This document shows, piece by piece, positions 29,622 through 38,570 of a DNA stretch of 64,000 nt. The translations under genes and the position numbers were made by a program. This DNA is from Plasticicumulans lactativorans (GTDB lineage: Bacteria > Pseudomonadota > Gammaproteobacteria > Competibacterales > Competibacteraceae), in the NCBI RefSeq assembly GCF_004341245.1, contig NZ_SLWY01000009.1, positions 124,001-188,000 of the forward strand, read 5' to 3'. The notes below the pieces were generated by a model. That model had not been told where the DNA came from, did no database searches, and saw only the letters and a list, made by a program, of their open reading frames with translations. The number at the start of each line of letters is the position of its first letter. The stretch's first letter is position 1.

Positions 29622-29822
29622 TCAGCAGCAGCGGCCGGAGCCGCCCTTGCCGCCGTAGCGGGCATCCTGCCGCTCGCGGAAGAAGGCCTCGTAGCTCATC
29701 GGCTCGCGTTCCGGGTGGTTCAGCCGCATGTGCTGGACGTAGGTGTCGTAGTCGGGCATGCCGACCATCAGCCGCGCGGCCTGGCCGAGGTATTTCCCGG
29801 CCTTCGCCAGTTCCCGGAACAT
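29622..29822 (-). CDS. YbdD/YjiX family small protein (DUF466)
   Basis: This 66-aa protein matches the family that always accompanies CstA-type transporters. It shows [19 protein letters not shown] and [18 protein letters not shown], ending in a Gly/Cys tail (GSGRCC). Its ATG at 29822 lies one base after the cstA stop codon, so translation is coupled. Its biochemical role is not established; it is thought to support the transporter. Confidence 0.93.
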   Translation of the reverse strand: MFRELAKAGKYLGQAARLMVGMPDYDTYVQHMRLNHPEREPMSYEAFFRERQDARYGGKGGSGRCC

Positions 29823-29823
29823 C

Positions 29824-31911
29824 TCAGGGCGTGGCCTCGGCGCGGGCCTCGGCCGGCAGCGGCTCGAAGGCGGTCTCGTTCGCCGTCGGGCGATGCGAGG
29901 CGCGCGCCTGCAGGCAGGCGCGCACGCCGTAGACCAGCACGCTGATCACCACGCCCATGAACAGCGCGCACAGCGCGGCGTCGAGGTAGTCGTTGAAGAT
30001 CACGCGGCTCATCTCCCCCAGCGACTTGGCCGGCGCCAGCACCTTGCCGTTGGCGAGCGCATCGGAGTACTTGGCGGCGCGGGCGAGGAAGCTGATCTTC
30101 GGGTCGGCGTGGAAGATCTTCTGCCAGCCGGCGGTGAGGGTGCAGGTCAGCAGCCACAGCGTCGGCACCACGGTGACCCACGCCGCGCGCTCGCGCTTCA
30201 TCTTGAACAGCACCACGGTGCACAGCGTCAGCGCGATCGCGGCCAGCATCTGGTTGGCGATGCCGAACAGCGGCCACAGCGTGTTGATGCCGCCGAGCGG
30301 GTCGACCACGCCCTGGTACAGGAAGTAGCCCCAGGCGGCGACGCACAGGCCGGTGGCGATCAGGCTGGCGAGCAGTGACTCGGTGCGCTTCAGCGCCGGC
30401 ACGAAGGTGCCGAGCAGGTCCTGCAGCATGAAGCGTCCGGCGCGGGTGCCGGCGTCGACCGCGGTGAGGATGAACAGCGCCTCGAACAGGATCGCGAAGT
30501 GGTACCAGAAGGCCTGCATCGAATGGCCGCCGAACACCTGCGACAGGATCTGCGCCATGCCCACGGCGAGCGTCGGTGCGCCGCCGGCGCGCGAGATGAT
30601 GCTGTGCTCGCCGACCGCCTGCGCGGTGCTGGTCAGCACCTCGGGGGTGATCATGAAGCCCCAGCCGTTGATCACCTGCGCGGCGCTTTCCGGCGTGGTG
30701 CCGAGCACCGCGGCCGGGCTGTTCATCGCGAAGTAGACGCCGGGCTCGATCACCGACGCGGCGGTGAGCGCCATGATGGCGACGAAGGACTCGGCCAGCA
30801 TGCCGCCGTAGCCGATGAAGCGCGCCTGGGTTTCGTTTTCGAGCAGCTTCGGCGTGGTGCCGGAGGAGATCAGCGCGTGGAAGCCCGACACCGCGCCGCA
30901 GGCGATGGTGATGAACAGGAAGGGGAACAGGCTGCCCGACCACACCGGCCCGCTGCCGTCGATGAAGCGGGTCAGCGCCGGCATCTTCATCTGGGGCGCG
31001 ACGATCACGATGCCGATCGCGAGGCCGACGATGGTGCCGATCTTCAGGAAGGTCGACAGGTAGTCGCGCGGCGCGAGCAGCAGCCACACCGGCAGCACCG
31101 AGGCGACGAAGCCGTAGCCGATCAGCATCCAGGTCAGCGACTTGCCGTCGAAGGTCAGCAGCGGGCCCCAGGTCGGGCTGGCCGCCACGTCACCGCCGTA
31201 GATGATCGCCGCCATCAGTACGACGAAGCCGATCACCGACACCTCGCCGATGCGCCCGGGGCGGATGTAGCGGGTGTAGATGCCCATGAAGATCGCCAGC
31301 GGGATCGTCGCGGCGACGGTGAAGGTGCCCCAGGGGCTCTCGGCGAGCGCCTTGACGACGATCAGCGCCAGCACCGCGAGGATGATCACCATGATCATGA
31401 AGGTGCCGAACAGCGCGATGACGCCCGGTATCAGGCCGAGTTCGGACTTCACCAGGTCGCCGAGCGAGCGGCCGTCGCGGCGCGTCGACACGAACAGCAC
31501 CAGGAAGTCCTGCACCGCGCCGGCGAACACCACGCCGGCGAGGATCCACAGCGTGCCCGGCAGGTAGCCCATCTGCGCGGCGAGCACCGGGCCGACCAGC
31601 GGGCCGGCGCCGGCGATCGCGGCGAAGTGGTGGCCGAACAGCACGTAGCGGTTGGTCGGCACGTAGTCGAGGCCGTCGTTGTGGCGCCAGGCGGGCGTCA
31701 TCCGCGTGGCGTCGAGGCCGGCGACCTCGCGCGCGAGGTAGAGGCTGTAGTAGCGGTAGGCGATCAGGTAGACCGAGACCGCCGCGACGACCAGCCACAG
31801 TGCGTTGATGGTTTCGCCGCGCGACAGCGCGACGACCCCGAGCGCACCGGCGCCGAGCGCGGCGAGCGCGGCCCAGCCGAAATGGGATGTGATGCGGTTC
31901 ACGTGGAGCAT
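29824..31911 (-). CDS. cstA: CstA-family carbon starvation / pyruvate transporter
   Basis: This 695-aa inner-membrane protein has about 16-18 hydrophobic segments. It shows the CstA signatures [20 protein letters not shown] and [19 protein letters not shown]. coli homologues CstA and BtsT take up peptides and pyruvate. Linkage to YbdD and a COG0523 GTPase matches the btsT operon. A two-component system is encoded divergently and probably controls it. The ATG at 31911 directly abuts AGGAGG; the in-frame GTG three codons on (31902) has better spacing and may be the real start. Confidence 0.95.
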   Translation of the reverse strand: MLHVNRITSHFGWAALAALGAGALGVVALSRGETINALWLVVAAVSVYLIAYRYYSLYLAREVAGLDATRMTPAWRHNDGLDYVPTNRYVLFGHHFAAIAGAGPLVGPVLAAQMGYLPGTLWILAGVVFAGAVQDFLVLFVSTRRDGRSLGDLVKSELGLIPGVIALFGTFMIMVIILAVLALIVVKALAESPWGTFTVAATIPLAIFMGIYTRYIRPGRIGEVSVIGFVVLMAAIIYGGDVAASPTWGPLLTFDGKSLTWMLIGYGFVASVLPVWLLLAPRDYLSTFLKIGTIVGLAIGIVIVAPQMKMPALTRFIDGSGPVWSGSLFPFLFITIACGAVSGFHALISSGTTPKLLENETQARFIGYGGMLAESFVAIMALTAASVIEPGVYFAMNSPAAVLGTTPESAAQVINGWGFMITPEVLTSTAQAVGEHSIISRAGGAPTLAVGMAQILSQVFGGHSMQAFWYHFAILFEALFILTAVDAGTRAGRFMLQDLLGTFVPALKRTESLLASLIATGLCVAAWGYFLYQGVVDPLGGINTLWPLFGIANQMLAAIALTLCTVVLFKMKRERAAWVTVVPTLWLLTCTLTAGWQKIFHADPKISFLARAAKYSDALANGKVLAPAKSLGEMSRVIFNDYLDAALCALFMGVVISVLVYGVRACLQARASHRPTANETAFEPLPAEARAEATP

Positions 31912-32070
31912 CCTCCTGCCAACCGGATGGCGAATCCTGATGGCGACTATATTTCGTTATATGGAAAAACACTGCGCCTGTCGGCGTGTGGATTCTTAGC
32001 ATGTGTATCCACCGCCACCATCCGCAAAACTACGTAAACTGCCGCCCCGTCCCCGCTTTCCGGCACCGCG
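31912..32070. promoter_or_regulatory. Divergent control region of cstA and the two-component genes
   Basis: An AT-rich core near 31945-31970 (TATATTTCGTTATAT) and a TACGTA palindrome at about 32031-32036 lie between the divergent genes. Both are plausible promoter or response-regulator sites, but no consensus is certain. Confidence 0.4.
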
Positions 32071-33456
32071 ATGGAACTCCGCCACAAGATCCTGCTGTTG
32101 TCGCTGGCTCCGCTGGTGCTGGTCGCGCTCGGCGTCGGCTGGGCGGTGCAGCACCAGGCGCAACAACTGCTGCGCGAAGCGAGTGCGGCCTTGCGCCCGG
32201 CGCTGATGGCGAGCAAGGAGGCGGAGCTGCGCCATTACGTCGGCCTGGCGCGCTCGGCGGTCGGCCGCCTCTACGACGCCGGCCGCGATGACGATGCCGC
32301 CAAGGCCGAGGCGCGCGCGCTGCTCGCCGCGCTCGACTACGGTGTCGACGGCTACTTCTTCCTCTACGACTTCGACGGCAACGTGCTGATGCACCCGCGC
32401 CAGCCCGAGCTGGTCGGGCGCAACCTGTGGGAGATGCGCGATCCGGCGGGGCGGGCGACGATCCAGCAGCTGATCGCCCGCGCGCGCGCCGGCGGCGGCA
32501 CCGTCGAGTACCCGTGGCCGAAGCCGTCGAGCGGCGCGCCGGTCGCGCCCAAGCTCGGCTACGTGATCGCGCTGGAGCGCTGGCGCTGGATGCTCGGCAC
32601 CGGGATCTACCTCGACGACGTGCAGGCCGCGCTCGCCGGCGTCGAGCAGGAGGTCGCGCACAGCGCCCGCACCACCCAGGCGACGATCGCCGCGATCGCG
32701 CTGTGCGGCGTGCTGGCGGTGGCCGGCAGCGGGGTCGCGCTCAACCTGAGCGAGCGCCGCCTCGCCGACGCGCGCCTGCGCGCGCTCGCCGAGCGCGTGG
32801 TGCAGTCGCAGGAGGAGGAGCGCACGCGCGTCGCCCGCGAGCTGCACGACGGCCTGAGCCAGCAACTGGTCGCCGTCAAGTTCGTGCTCGAATCGGCCGC
32901 GGCCAGGCTCGCCGATCCGGCGCAGCCGCGCACCGCCGCCGGTGCCCCGCTCGCCGGCGCGCTCGCCGGGCTGCAGGAGGCGCTCGCCGACCTGCGCGGC
33001 ATCGCCCAGGCGCTGCGCCCGACGCTGCTCGACGACCTCGGCCTCGACGCCGCGCTCGAACGCCTCGGCCGCGACACCGCGGCGGCCTCGGGCCTCGCGG
33101 TCGAGGTGCACGCGGCGGGCGGTGCGGCGCTGCCCGACGCGGTCGCCGCGGCGCTGTTCCGCATCACCCAGGAGGCGGTCGCCAATGCCGTGCGCCACGC
33201 CGGCGCCCACCACCTCGTGCTCGAACTCGGCCCGCACCGCGGCGGGCTGTGCCTGCGCGTGCGGGACGACGGCTGCGGCTTCGACCCGGCGGTGATGCAC
33301 GCCGGCGAGCGCAGCGGCCTCGGCCTGCGCAACATGCGCGAGCGGCTGGAGGCGCTCGGCGGCCGGCTCGAACTGCACACCGCACCGGGGCGCGGCTGCT
33401 GCATCGAGGGCTACGTCCCGCGCCGCGCGCTGCGCGCGCCCGGAGCGCCGGCATGA
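32071..33456 (+). CDS. Cache-domain sensor histidine kinase (NarL-partner, HisKA_3 type)
   Basis: This 461-aa inner-membrane kinase has a first membrane segment at residues about 8-25 and a periplasmic single-Cache domain (DYGVDGYFFLYDFDGNVLMHP, WRWMLGTGIYLDD). A second membrane segment lies near 210-230. The HisKA_3 dimerisation domain carries the phosphorylated His in RVARELHDGLSQQLVAVK. The HATPase domain shows ITQEAVANAVRHA, VRDDGCGFD and GLGLRNMRERLEALGG. Cache domains of this type often sense small carboxylates. It is divergent from cstA and its stop overlaps the response-regulator start (ATGA). Confidence 0.93.
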   Translation: MELRHKILLLSLAPLVLVALGVGWAVQHQAQQLLREASAALRPALMASKEAELRHYVGLARSAVGRLYDAGRDDDAAKAEARALLAALDYGVDGYFFLYDFDGNVLMHPRQPELVGRNLWEMRDPAGRATIQQLIARARAGGGTVEYPWPKPSSGAPVAPKLGYVIALERWRWMLGTGIYLDDVQAALAGVEQEVAHSARTTQATIAAIALCGVLAVAGSGVALNLSERRLADARLRALAERVVQSQEEERTRVARELHDGLSQQLVAVKFVLESAAARLADPAQPRTAAGAPLAGALAGLQEALADLRGIAQALRPTLLDDLGLDAALERLGRDTAAASGLAVEVHAAGGAALPDAVAAALFRITQEAVANAVRHAGAHHLVLELGPHRGGLCLRVRDDGCGFDPAVMHAGERSGLGLRNMRERLEALGGRLELHTAPGRGCCIEGYVPRRALRAPGAPA

Positions 33457-34061
33457 CGGCCGCGCCGGTGCGCCTGCTGCTGGTCGACGACCACCCGCTG
33501 GTGCGCGACGGCCTGCGCGCGCGGCTCGAAGCCACCGCGCGCTTTCGCGTCGTCGCCGAGGCCGGCGACGCCGGGGCGGCGCTGCAGGCGGTGGTCGAGC
33601 ACGCGCCCGACCTGGTGCTGATGGACATCGGCATGCGCGGCGTCAACGGCCTGGAGGCGACGCGCCGGCTGCTCGCCGCGCGCCCGGAACTGCCGGTGCT
33701 GATCCTGACGATGCACGAGGACCCGGGCTACGTCGCCGAGGCGGCGCGCGCCGGCGCCCGCGGCTACGTGCTGAAGGATGCCCCGGCCGAGGCCATCGTC
33801 GCGGCGATCGAGGCGGTGCTGGCCGGCGCCGGTTTCCAGGCTCCGGCCGGGCTCGACCGCGTCGCCGCGGTGGAACTGTCGCCGCGCGAACGCGAGATCG
33901 CCACGCTGGTCGCCCGCGGCCTGAGCAACCGCCAGATCGCCGCGCAGCTCAGCCTGAGCGCGCGCACCGTCGAAACCCACCGCCTCAACATCATGCGCAA
34001 GCTCGACCTCGACGGCGCCGCCGCGCTGGTGCGCTACGTGCTGGAGCGCGGCTGGAACTGA
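33453..34061 (+). CDS. NarL/LuxR-family response regulator
   Basis: This 202-aa protein has a receiver domain with acidic pair Asp12-Asp13, phospho-acceptor Asp58 (VLMDIGMRG) and the conserved Lys in GYVLKDA. A LuxR-type helix-turn-helix follows (LSPREREIATLVARGLSNRQ, SARTVETHRLNIMRKL). The start is the ATG in the ATGA overlap with the kinase gene at 33453, so the two are co-translated. It is likely to control the divergent cstA-ybdD unit. Confidence 0.94.
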   Translation: MTAAPVRLLLVDDHPLVRDGLRARLEATARFRVVAEAGDAGAALQAVVEHAPDLVLMDIGMRGVNGLEATRRLLAARPELPVLILTMHEDPGYVAEAARAGARGYVLKDAPAEAIVAAIEAVLAGAGFQAPAGLDRVAAVELSPREREIATLVARGLSNRQIAAQLSLSARTVETHRLNIMRKLDLDGAAALVRYVLERGWN

Positions 34062-34196
34062 ACCGGCGAGGCCCGGCGCGGCGCAGGCCGTCGCCTCAGC
34101 GCCTGTCCGCCTGGTCGACGAGCTGCACCCGCCTGCCGACCGTCAGCCGATCGGCGATGGCATTCCTCGCGGAGGGGGCCGAGCCCTGCGCCCGCG

Positions 34197-34912
<716 letters not shown>

Positions 34913-35059
34913 AGGCGCCTGCCGGCAGACGCTGGCCGGCGGGCTCGAAGGGGGCGGGGCCTGCCCGTTCGATGAGGGGATCAAGCGGTTTTGGTGCTTC
35001 GCCCGCGCGGGATACGGTGGCGTCGACGTCCTGACGGTTCGGCCCGCAGGTGCCGTGCG
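34913..35059. other. Non-coding spacer
   Basis: Nothing recognisable lies between the LysR fragment and the next gene. Confidence 0.4.
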
Positions 35060-35620
35060 CTATTTCCAGAACTGCCACCACCTCCGTTCCGGGGCTGATG
35101 GTTCCAATGCCTGGAACCGGTCGTAATCGATGTGGGGGTCGTCTTCATCATGCTTGAATCCGACCAGCCGTTTGGCGCAGTCCAGTGGAATTTCGAAGTA
35201 CCAGCCGACTTCGCGGTCTTCAGCCTGCAGGCGCTGCGTCTCGGCAACGCATTGCGCGAGGCATGCCGGCGGGCTGCCCTCGACGGCGAGATGGTTTTCG
35301 CCCATTTCGCTGCAGTGCTCGATGTGCCAGATACGCTGCCCGTCGCGCCAATGCTCGGCCGAGGCATACATGACGTGCTCCTCGATGGCGCAAGCGACGA
35401 CCTCGGCGCCGGCGGAGAGCGCCGCGAGCGATGGCGCCGCGATGATCCGGTGGTTGCAGCGATGGGCAATCACCAGGTGCCAGGCATCGCCGAGCGTCTG
35501 CGCTGAAATCGCGGCCCGCGAAAACGCGTCATGGCGGTCGGTGGCGCGGAGAGAAAGCCGGGACGTCACGGCTTCGAACGGAAGCCCGCGACACGCCAGC
35601 CAGGAAAGCGAATAACCCAT
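35060..35620 (-). CDS. Hypothetical protein
   Basis: I do not recognise this 186-aa protein. It starts MGYSLSWLACRGLPFEAV at the ATG at 35620. It has two-domain character: SWLACRG, then TLGDAWHLVIAHRC with AEVVACAIEEHVMYASAEHW, and a C-terminal part EVGWYFEIPLDCAKRLVGFKHD ending in a tryptophan-rich WWQFWK. It appears cytosolic. Two internal repeats of a vowel-like beta hairpin are possible. It is a single gene on its strand with scar sequence around it. Confidence 0.65.
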   Translation of the reverse strand: MGYSLSWLACRGLPFEAVTSRLSLRATDRHDAFSRAAISAQTLGDAWHLVIAHRCNHRIIAAPSLAALSAGAEVVACAIEEHVMYASAEHWRDGQRIWHIEHCSEMGENHLAVEGSPPACLAQCVAETQRLQAEDREVGWYFEIPLDCAKRLVGFKHDEDDPHIDYDRFQALEPSAPERRWWQFWK

Positions 35621-35717
35621 GTCACGACGCTCGACGTACAGGAGGGATGGGCGGGCACGGTGTGCCGGCCCCGCGTAACGGGACGCCGGACGCCAGGGCC
35701 TCACCCCGGCCCGCCGT

Positions 35718-36191
35718 CTACTGGCCCTGCACGTCCTTCCAGGCCTCGTACAGATCCTGCCCCGCATCGCGGGCGGGCACATAGGCCAGCTTCATTTCCC
35801 GCTGTTCGAGCGGCCGGGCCAGTTCCACATAGCCGCGCTCGGCCGACAGGTCATAGGGTGCACCGTCTTCGTTGGAATAGGCGTAATAGACCTGGCTCAC
35901 CCCGGCGAGGTACATCGCGGTCAGGCACATGGGGCAGGGGTAACCGCTGGCATAGACGACGCTGCCGCTCAGGTCCGTGCTTCCCAGTGCCTTGCTGGCG
36001 GCGCGTACGGCCTGCATCTCCGCGTGCGCACTGGGATCGCAGGTGGCATCCACTTCGTTGACCGCGCGCGCCAGAACCTGGCCGTCCTTGACGAGCACGG
36101 CGCCGAAGGGCCACGTCTTGCGCTCACGCACGTTCGTCATGGCAAGGCGGATGGAGTCGACCAGATGGGCTTCGATCTCGGTGCTGGACAT
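35718..36191 (-). CDS. Cytidine/guanine deaminase-family nucleoside deaminase
   Basis: This 157-aa protein has the zinc motifs of the deaminase fold: HAEMQAVRAA (His ligand and catalytic Glu) and PCPMCLTAMYLAG (two Cys ligands). Pattern and length resemble guanine deaminase GuaD and the tRNA-adenosine-deaminase-like family. The aromatic-rich stretch VSQVYYAYSNEDGAPYDLS favours a guanine deaminase-like subfamily. It would hydrolytically remove an exocyclic amino group from a purine or cytidine base in the cytoplasm. No purine catabolic genes are adjacent, so the substrate is open. Confidence 0.88.
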   Translation of the reverse strand: MSSTEIEAHLVDSIRLAMTNVRERKTWPFGAVLVKDGQVLARAVNEVDATCDPSAHAEMQAVRAASKALGSTDLSGSVVYASGYPCPMCLTAMYLAGVSQVYYAYSNEDGAPYDLSAERGYVELARPLEQREMKLAYVPARDAGQDLYEAWKDVQGQ

Positions 36192-36296
36192 GCCGTTTCT
36201 CCCTTAGCGTTATATGAAATGGATTCTTTCGCCTTTGCCGCGCCGAAGGGGCGCCGCCGGTCCTCATCGGGATGAGGACCGGTTTTCAAGGAGAAG
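36192..36296. other. Intergenic, no gene seen
   Basis: Contains a dyad around CCGGTCCTCATC and GATGAGGACCGG (about 36259-36282), a perfect 12-bp inverted repeat. It could be a terminator-like or transposon-end structure. Confidence 0.4.
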
Positions 36297-36401
36297 GAAT
36301 CCGCGGCGGATGCTACTACTGTTGCCATCGATCTGGCCAAGCACGCATTCCGGCACGCACATCGCCGATGTGCCGTCGGACGTCCGGCGTTTGATATGTA
36401 A
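36297..36401 (+). pseudogene. IS110-family transposase N-terminal remnant
   Basis: The plus frame reads ESAADATTVAIDLAKHAF, RHAHRRCAVGRPAFDM, stop at 36401. TVAIDLAKHAF is the first DEDD-type (RuvC-like) motif of IS110 transposases, with its catalytic Asp. Only about 30 residues remain and the rest of the element is gone. Confidence 0.5.
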
Positions 36402-36500
36402 CTCATTGAAGATCAATAGCTTGAGGTAATGGCGCAAACGCGGGTGGGCAATGGTGCCGGAGCACAGAACTCCACGGGCACCAACCTGCGCGGCGGGTGA

Positions 36501-36839
36501 TCAGCCGGTATTCCTGATTTGTTCGGACTCGTGGAGGAACGGCAGAATACGCCGCTCTAACGTTGCGTGATCGCACAAGTGGTAGCCTTCGACCTCAGTC
36601 CAGCACACATTCGATGGTCCGAAGGCATTGCGGTATGCGGCCAGCAGATCGGCGCGGTAATACTCGAATTGGTTCGATGGCAGGAGGCAGCACAGGCGAC
36701 CGACGCCGGCGCGCTTCATGTCCGCTATCCATTCATCCACGACAGACGCGGCGACGGTTCTGTCGGGATAACCCGGCCTCGGCGAGTCAAGCATTATCGC
36801 TTTACCCGAACTCGCCGCAGCAAATCTGATCTTAGGCAT
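36501..36839 (-). CDS. Truncated dual-specificity/tyrosine phosphatase-like protein
   Basis: This 112-aa protein reads MPKIRFAAASSGKAIMLDSP, VDEWIADMKRAGVGRLCCLLPS, YYRADLLAAYRNAFGPSNV, YHLCDHATLERRILPFL. That resembles the first two-thirds of a bacterial dual-specificity phosphatase. The P-loop HCxxGxxR(T), which should follow, is absent: the frame stops after HESEQIRNTG. It may be an inactive remnant or a binding-only protein. Its ATG lies 14 bp past the attC-like site, as expected for an integron gene cassette. Family call is tentative. Confidence 0.55.
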   Translation of the reverse strand: MPKIRFAAASSGKAIMLDSPRPGYPDRTVAASVVDEWIADMKRAGVGRLCCLLPSNQFEYYRADLLAAYRNAFGPSNVCWTEVEGYHLCDHATLERRILPFLHESEQIRNTG

Positions 36840-36853
36840 TCATGATCTATCCG

Positions 36854-36956
36854 GCTAACGTTCAAGCGTCAACTGCGGGACGGCCCGGCGCGGCCGTTGC
36901 CTTGCAACGGACGTAACGTAACGGGCCGGATCGTCTGCTGCACGCGATTGTTAGGC
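36854..36956 (-). other. attC-like integron recombination site
   Basis: On the minus strand the site runs from GCCTAACAATCGCGTGCAGC (36956) to GCTTGAACGTTAGC (36854). Complementary 7-bp cores (GCCTAAC/GTTAGC), internal GCAGACG/GTTGACGC boxes and an imperfect self-complementary centre (GTTGCAAGGCAAC) fit the folded attC structure. It lies between two cassette-like genes in the same orientation, 105 bp after one stop and 14 bp before the next start. Confidence 0.7.
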
Positions 36957-37061
36957 AGTTGTAAAGCCCGATCTAATCAGTAGATCACAATCCTCGGAGT
37001 CGAGGGCATGTGTCGGTGGACCATCTTTGATGATGTCGCCTTGGTTCAAGATTATGTCACT

Positions 37062-37796
37062 TCAATCGACCTTGGGGCATGGACCTCTAGCGGGGCACAC
37101 CTCGCAGCGAGGCGTGACCCCGCAAATGTCACTGTAGGATATCCCATACTCGTCCTTGTCAGGGCTGCAATGAATGCGTATGAGTTTGTCAAGCACGCCC
37201 ACGCTAGTCCCAAGATCATATTCGCGATAGCGTAGCCCGTTCAGGTGCGTGCTGCAAAGTGCTTTCAGCTCCCTCTCTCCTCGCCTGTCGCAGGTTAGGT
37301 GAACGCCCACGACGCGTCTCACAAATCGCTCCACATGAACGTCGACTGGCGCCTCGTCCAAGTACCCCGTCTGTTTCAGTAGGTTGGATCTTACTTTCGG
37401 TGCTCCCTTTCCGATCAAGGTGTGGCCGGTCCGCACTTGCTCCAACCAGCGCTTGACTGAGCCCGCATGGTCGATGTCTCGGAACGCCTTCGACACGAGC
37501 GCAGCCTTCTTCTCCCCAAAGCGGACGCCAGCCAGCGCTGTTCGAGCGGTGTAAGCGTTCTGCAGGCGCTTTATGTCTTGCAGAAGCCCCTTAGACTTCA
37601 TGTCATGCGAACAACGTACTGCTAACGATCCAGGCATTTGAAAGTTGATTAGCAACTCCAATACTATGCGAAGCTGTTCCTCTTGATCCTCTCCGCTTAT
37701 GACCGTGCGGTTCGTCTCGATCGCACGCAAGTTCCGCTCGAGGTCGGTGTCGTATTCGCGAAGCAGGATGCCTACAACGTCTCGAAACGCACTCAT
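37062..37796 (-). CDS. HhH-GPD/endonuclease III-like DNA glycosylase with Fe-S motif (cassette gene)
   Basis: This 244-aa protein contains a helix-hairpin-helix-like region and a glycosylase-like core: LIGKGAPKVRSNLLKQTGYL, DEAPVDVHVERFVRRVVGVH (candidate catalytic Asp). It ends in a four-cysteine motif, CGVTPRCEVCPARGPC, spaced C-x5-C-x2-C-x5-C. Endonuclease III/MutY clusters are C-x6-C-x2-C-x5-C, so this is one residue short. It would bind a [4Fe-4S] cluster and excise a damaged base. Codon use is visibly less GC-biased than its neighbours. An attC-like site follows, so it is probably an integron cassette gene. Confidence 0.55.
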   Translation of the reverse strand: MSAFRDVVGILLREYDTDLERNLRAIETNRTVISGEDQEEQLRIVLELLINFQMPGSLAVRCSHDMKSKGLLQDIKRLQNAYTARTALAGVRFGEKKAALVSKAFRDIDHAGSVKRWLEQVRTGHTLIGKGAPKVRSNLLKQTGYLDEAPVDVHVERFVRRVVGVHLTCDRRGERELKALCSTHLNGLRYREYDLGTSVGVLDKLIRIHCSPDKDEYGISYSDICGVTPRCEVCPARGPCPKVD

Positions 37797-38065
37797 GGCT
37801 GCGCCTTCCCTTTTCAGGCTCGCTGATCTGACAGCCGAGCCGATCTGTCTAATTACAATTGTGTGACCTATCGGTCACCTAAACACGCCTACGATCTCAG
37901 AATATTCCACGAAAGGTAACGGTCGATCAGTTATTTAGCAAGTCTCCGTCCGGGAACTTTTCGTGTGTTATGCGGACCAGTACTTGCTGGCGCTACCTGA
38001 TCAGGCGCCCGGTCGAGGCGCACGGTGCCTCCTGATATCCGGGTGGCGTCCTCCCGGTCGCAAGG
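37797..38065. other. AT-richer spacer upstream of the glycosylase-like gene
   Basis: No gene seen. GTGACC-TATC-GGTCAC at 37863-37878 is a perfect inverted repeat of the TetR-operator type. A GTTATGC at about 37971 could be an attC/attI core but no partner half was found. Confidence 0.45.
37863..37878. promoter_or_regulatory. Palindromic operator-like site
   Basis: GTGACCTATCGGTCAC has 6-bp arms, a 4-bp centre, and the look of TetR-family operators. No TetR gene lies in the window. Confidence 0.4.
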
Positions 38066-38470
38066 TTACTCGCCGGCGCCGGGGGCGAAGGGCTGGACCT
38101 TGTCCTGTTCCGCGGGGTCGTTCCGCGCCACCACCGCGCGGGCGGGTTCGGTTGCGCTGAGGTTGATCGCTTCGTGTGGGATGCCCGGCGGAATGAACAG
38201 GAATTCGCCGGCGGTGCTGATCACCTCGTGCTCCAGCGCCGGCCCCCAGCGCGTGCAGACGGTGCCCTCCAGCACGTAGATGCCCGTCTCGTAGCCGACG
38301 TGCAGGTGCGGCTCCGAGCGGGCGCCGGGCGGAATCACCACCAGGTGCATCGACAGCCCCGTGGCGTTGACGGTCTGCCCCGAGATGCCGATGAAGTAGG
38401 GGAGGCGCTGCAGTGTCGCGACTTCGACATCGGGCCGAACGCTCTGGACCTTGGGAGTGGAATCGCTCAT
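38066..38470 (-). CDS. Cupin-domain protein
   Basis: This 134-aa protein is a single cupin barrel. Motif 1 is EPHLHVGYETGIYVLEG (metal His pair and Glu) and motif 2 is GEFLFIPPGIPHEAIN. The C-terminal VARNDPAEQDKVQPF is typical of small cupins in aromatic catabolic neighbourhoods. It may be a metal-dependent oxygenase, an isomerase or a binding protein; the sequence does not decide. The ATG at 38470 is followed at once by the cupin fold, so longer starts are rejected. Confidence 0.85.
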   Translation of the reverse strand: MSDSTPKVQSVRPDVEVATLQRLPYFIGISGQTVNATGLSMHLVVIPPGARSEPHLHVGYETGIYVLEGTVCTRWGPALEHEVISTAGEFLFIPPGIPHEAINLSATEPARAVVARNDPAEQDKVQPFAPGAGE

Positions 38471-38570
38471 GGCGGCGCTCCTGTGTGAGCGGGGTGGGAT
38501 GACGCCCGGTACCTTCATGCCAACGGCATGGGTGCCGTGGCGATGCGGGTCGCATGGGCGAATGCGCAAG

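Noticed and set aside
30499-32037. 512-codon plus-strand frame rich in His/Asp/Arg
   Set aside because: Composition typical of antisense of a hydrophobic GC-rich gene (cstA).
37960-37985. Second attC/attI core at GTTATGC
   Set aside because: No complementary half or palindromic centre could be found, so it is not called.
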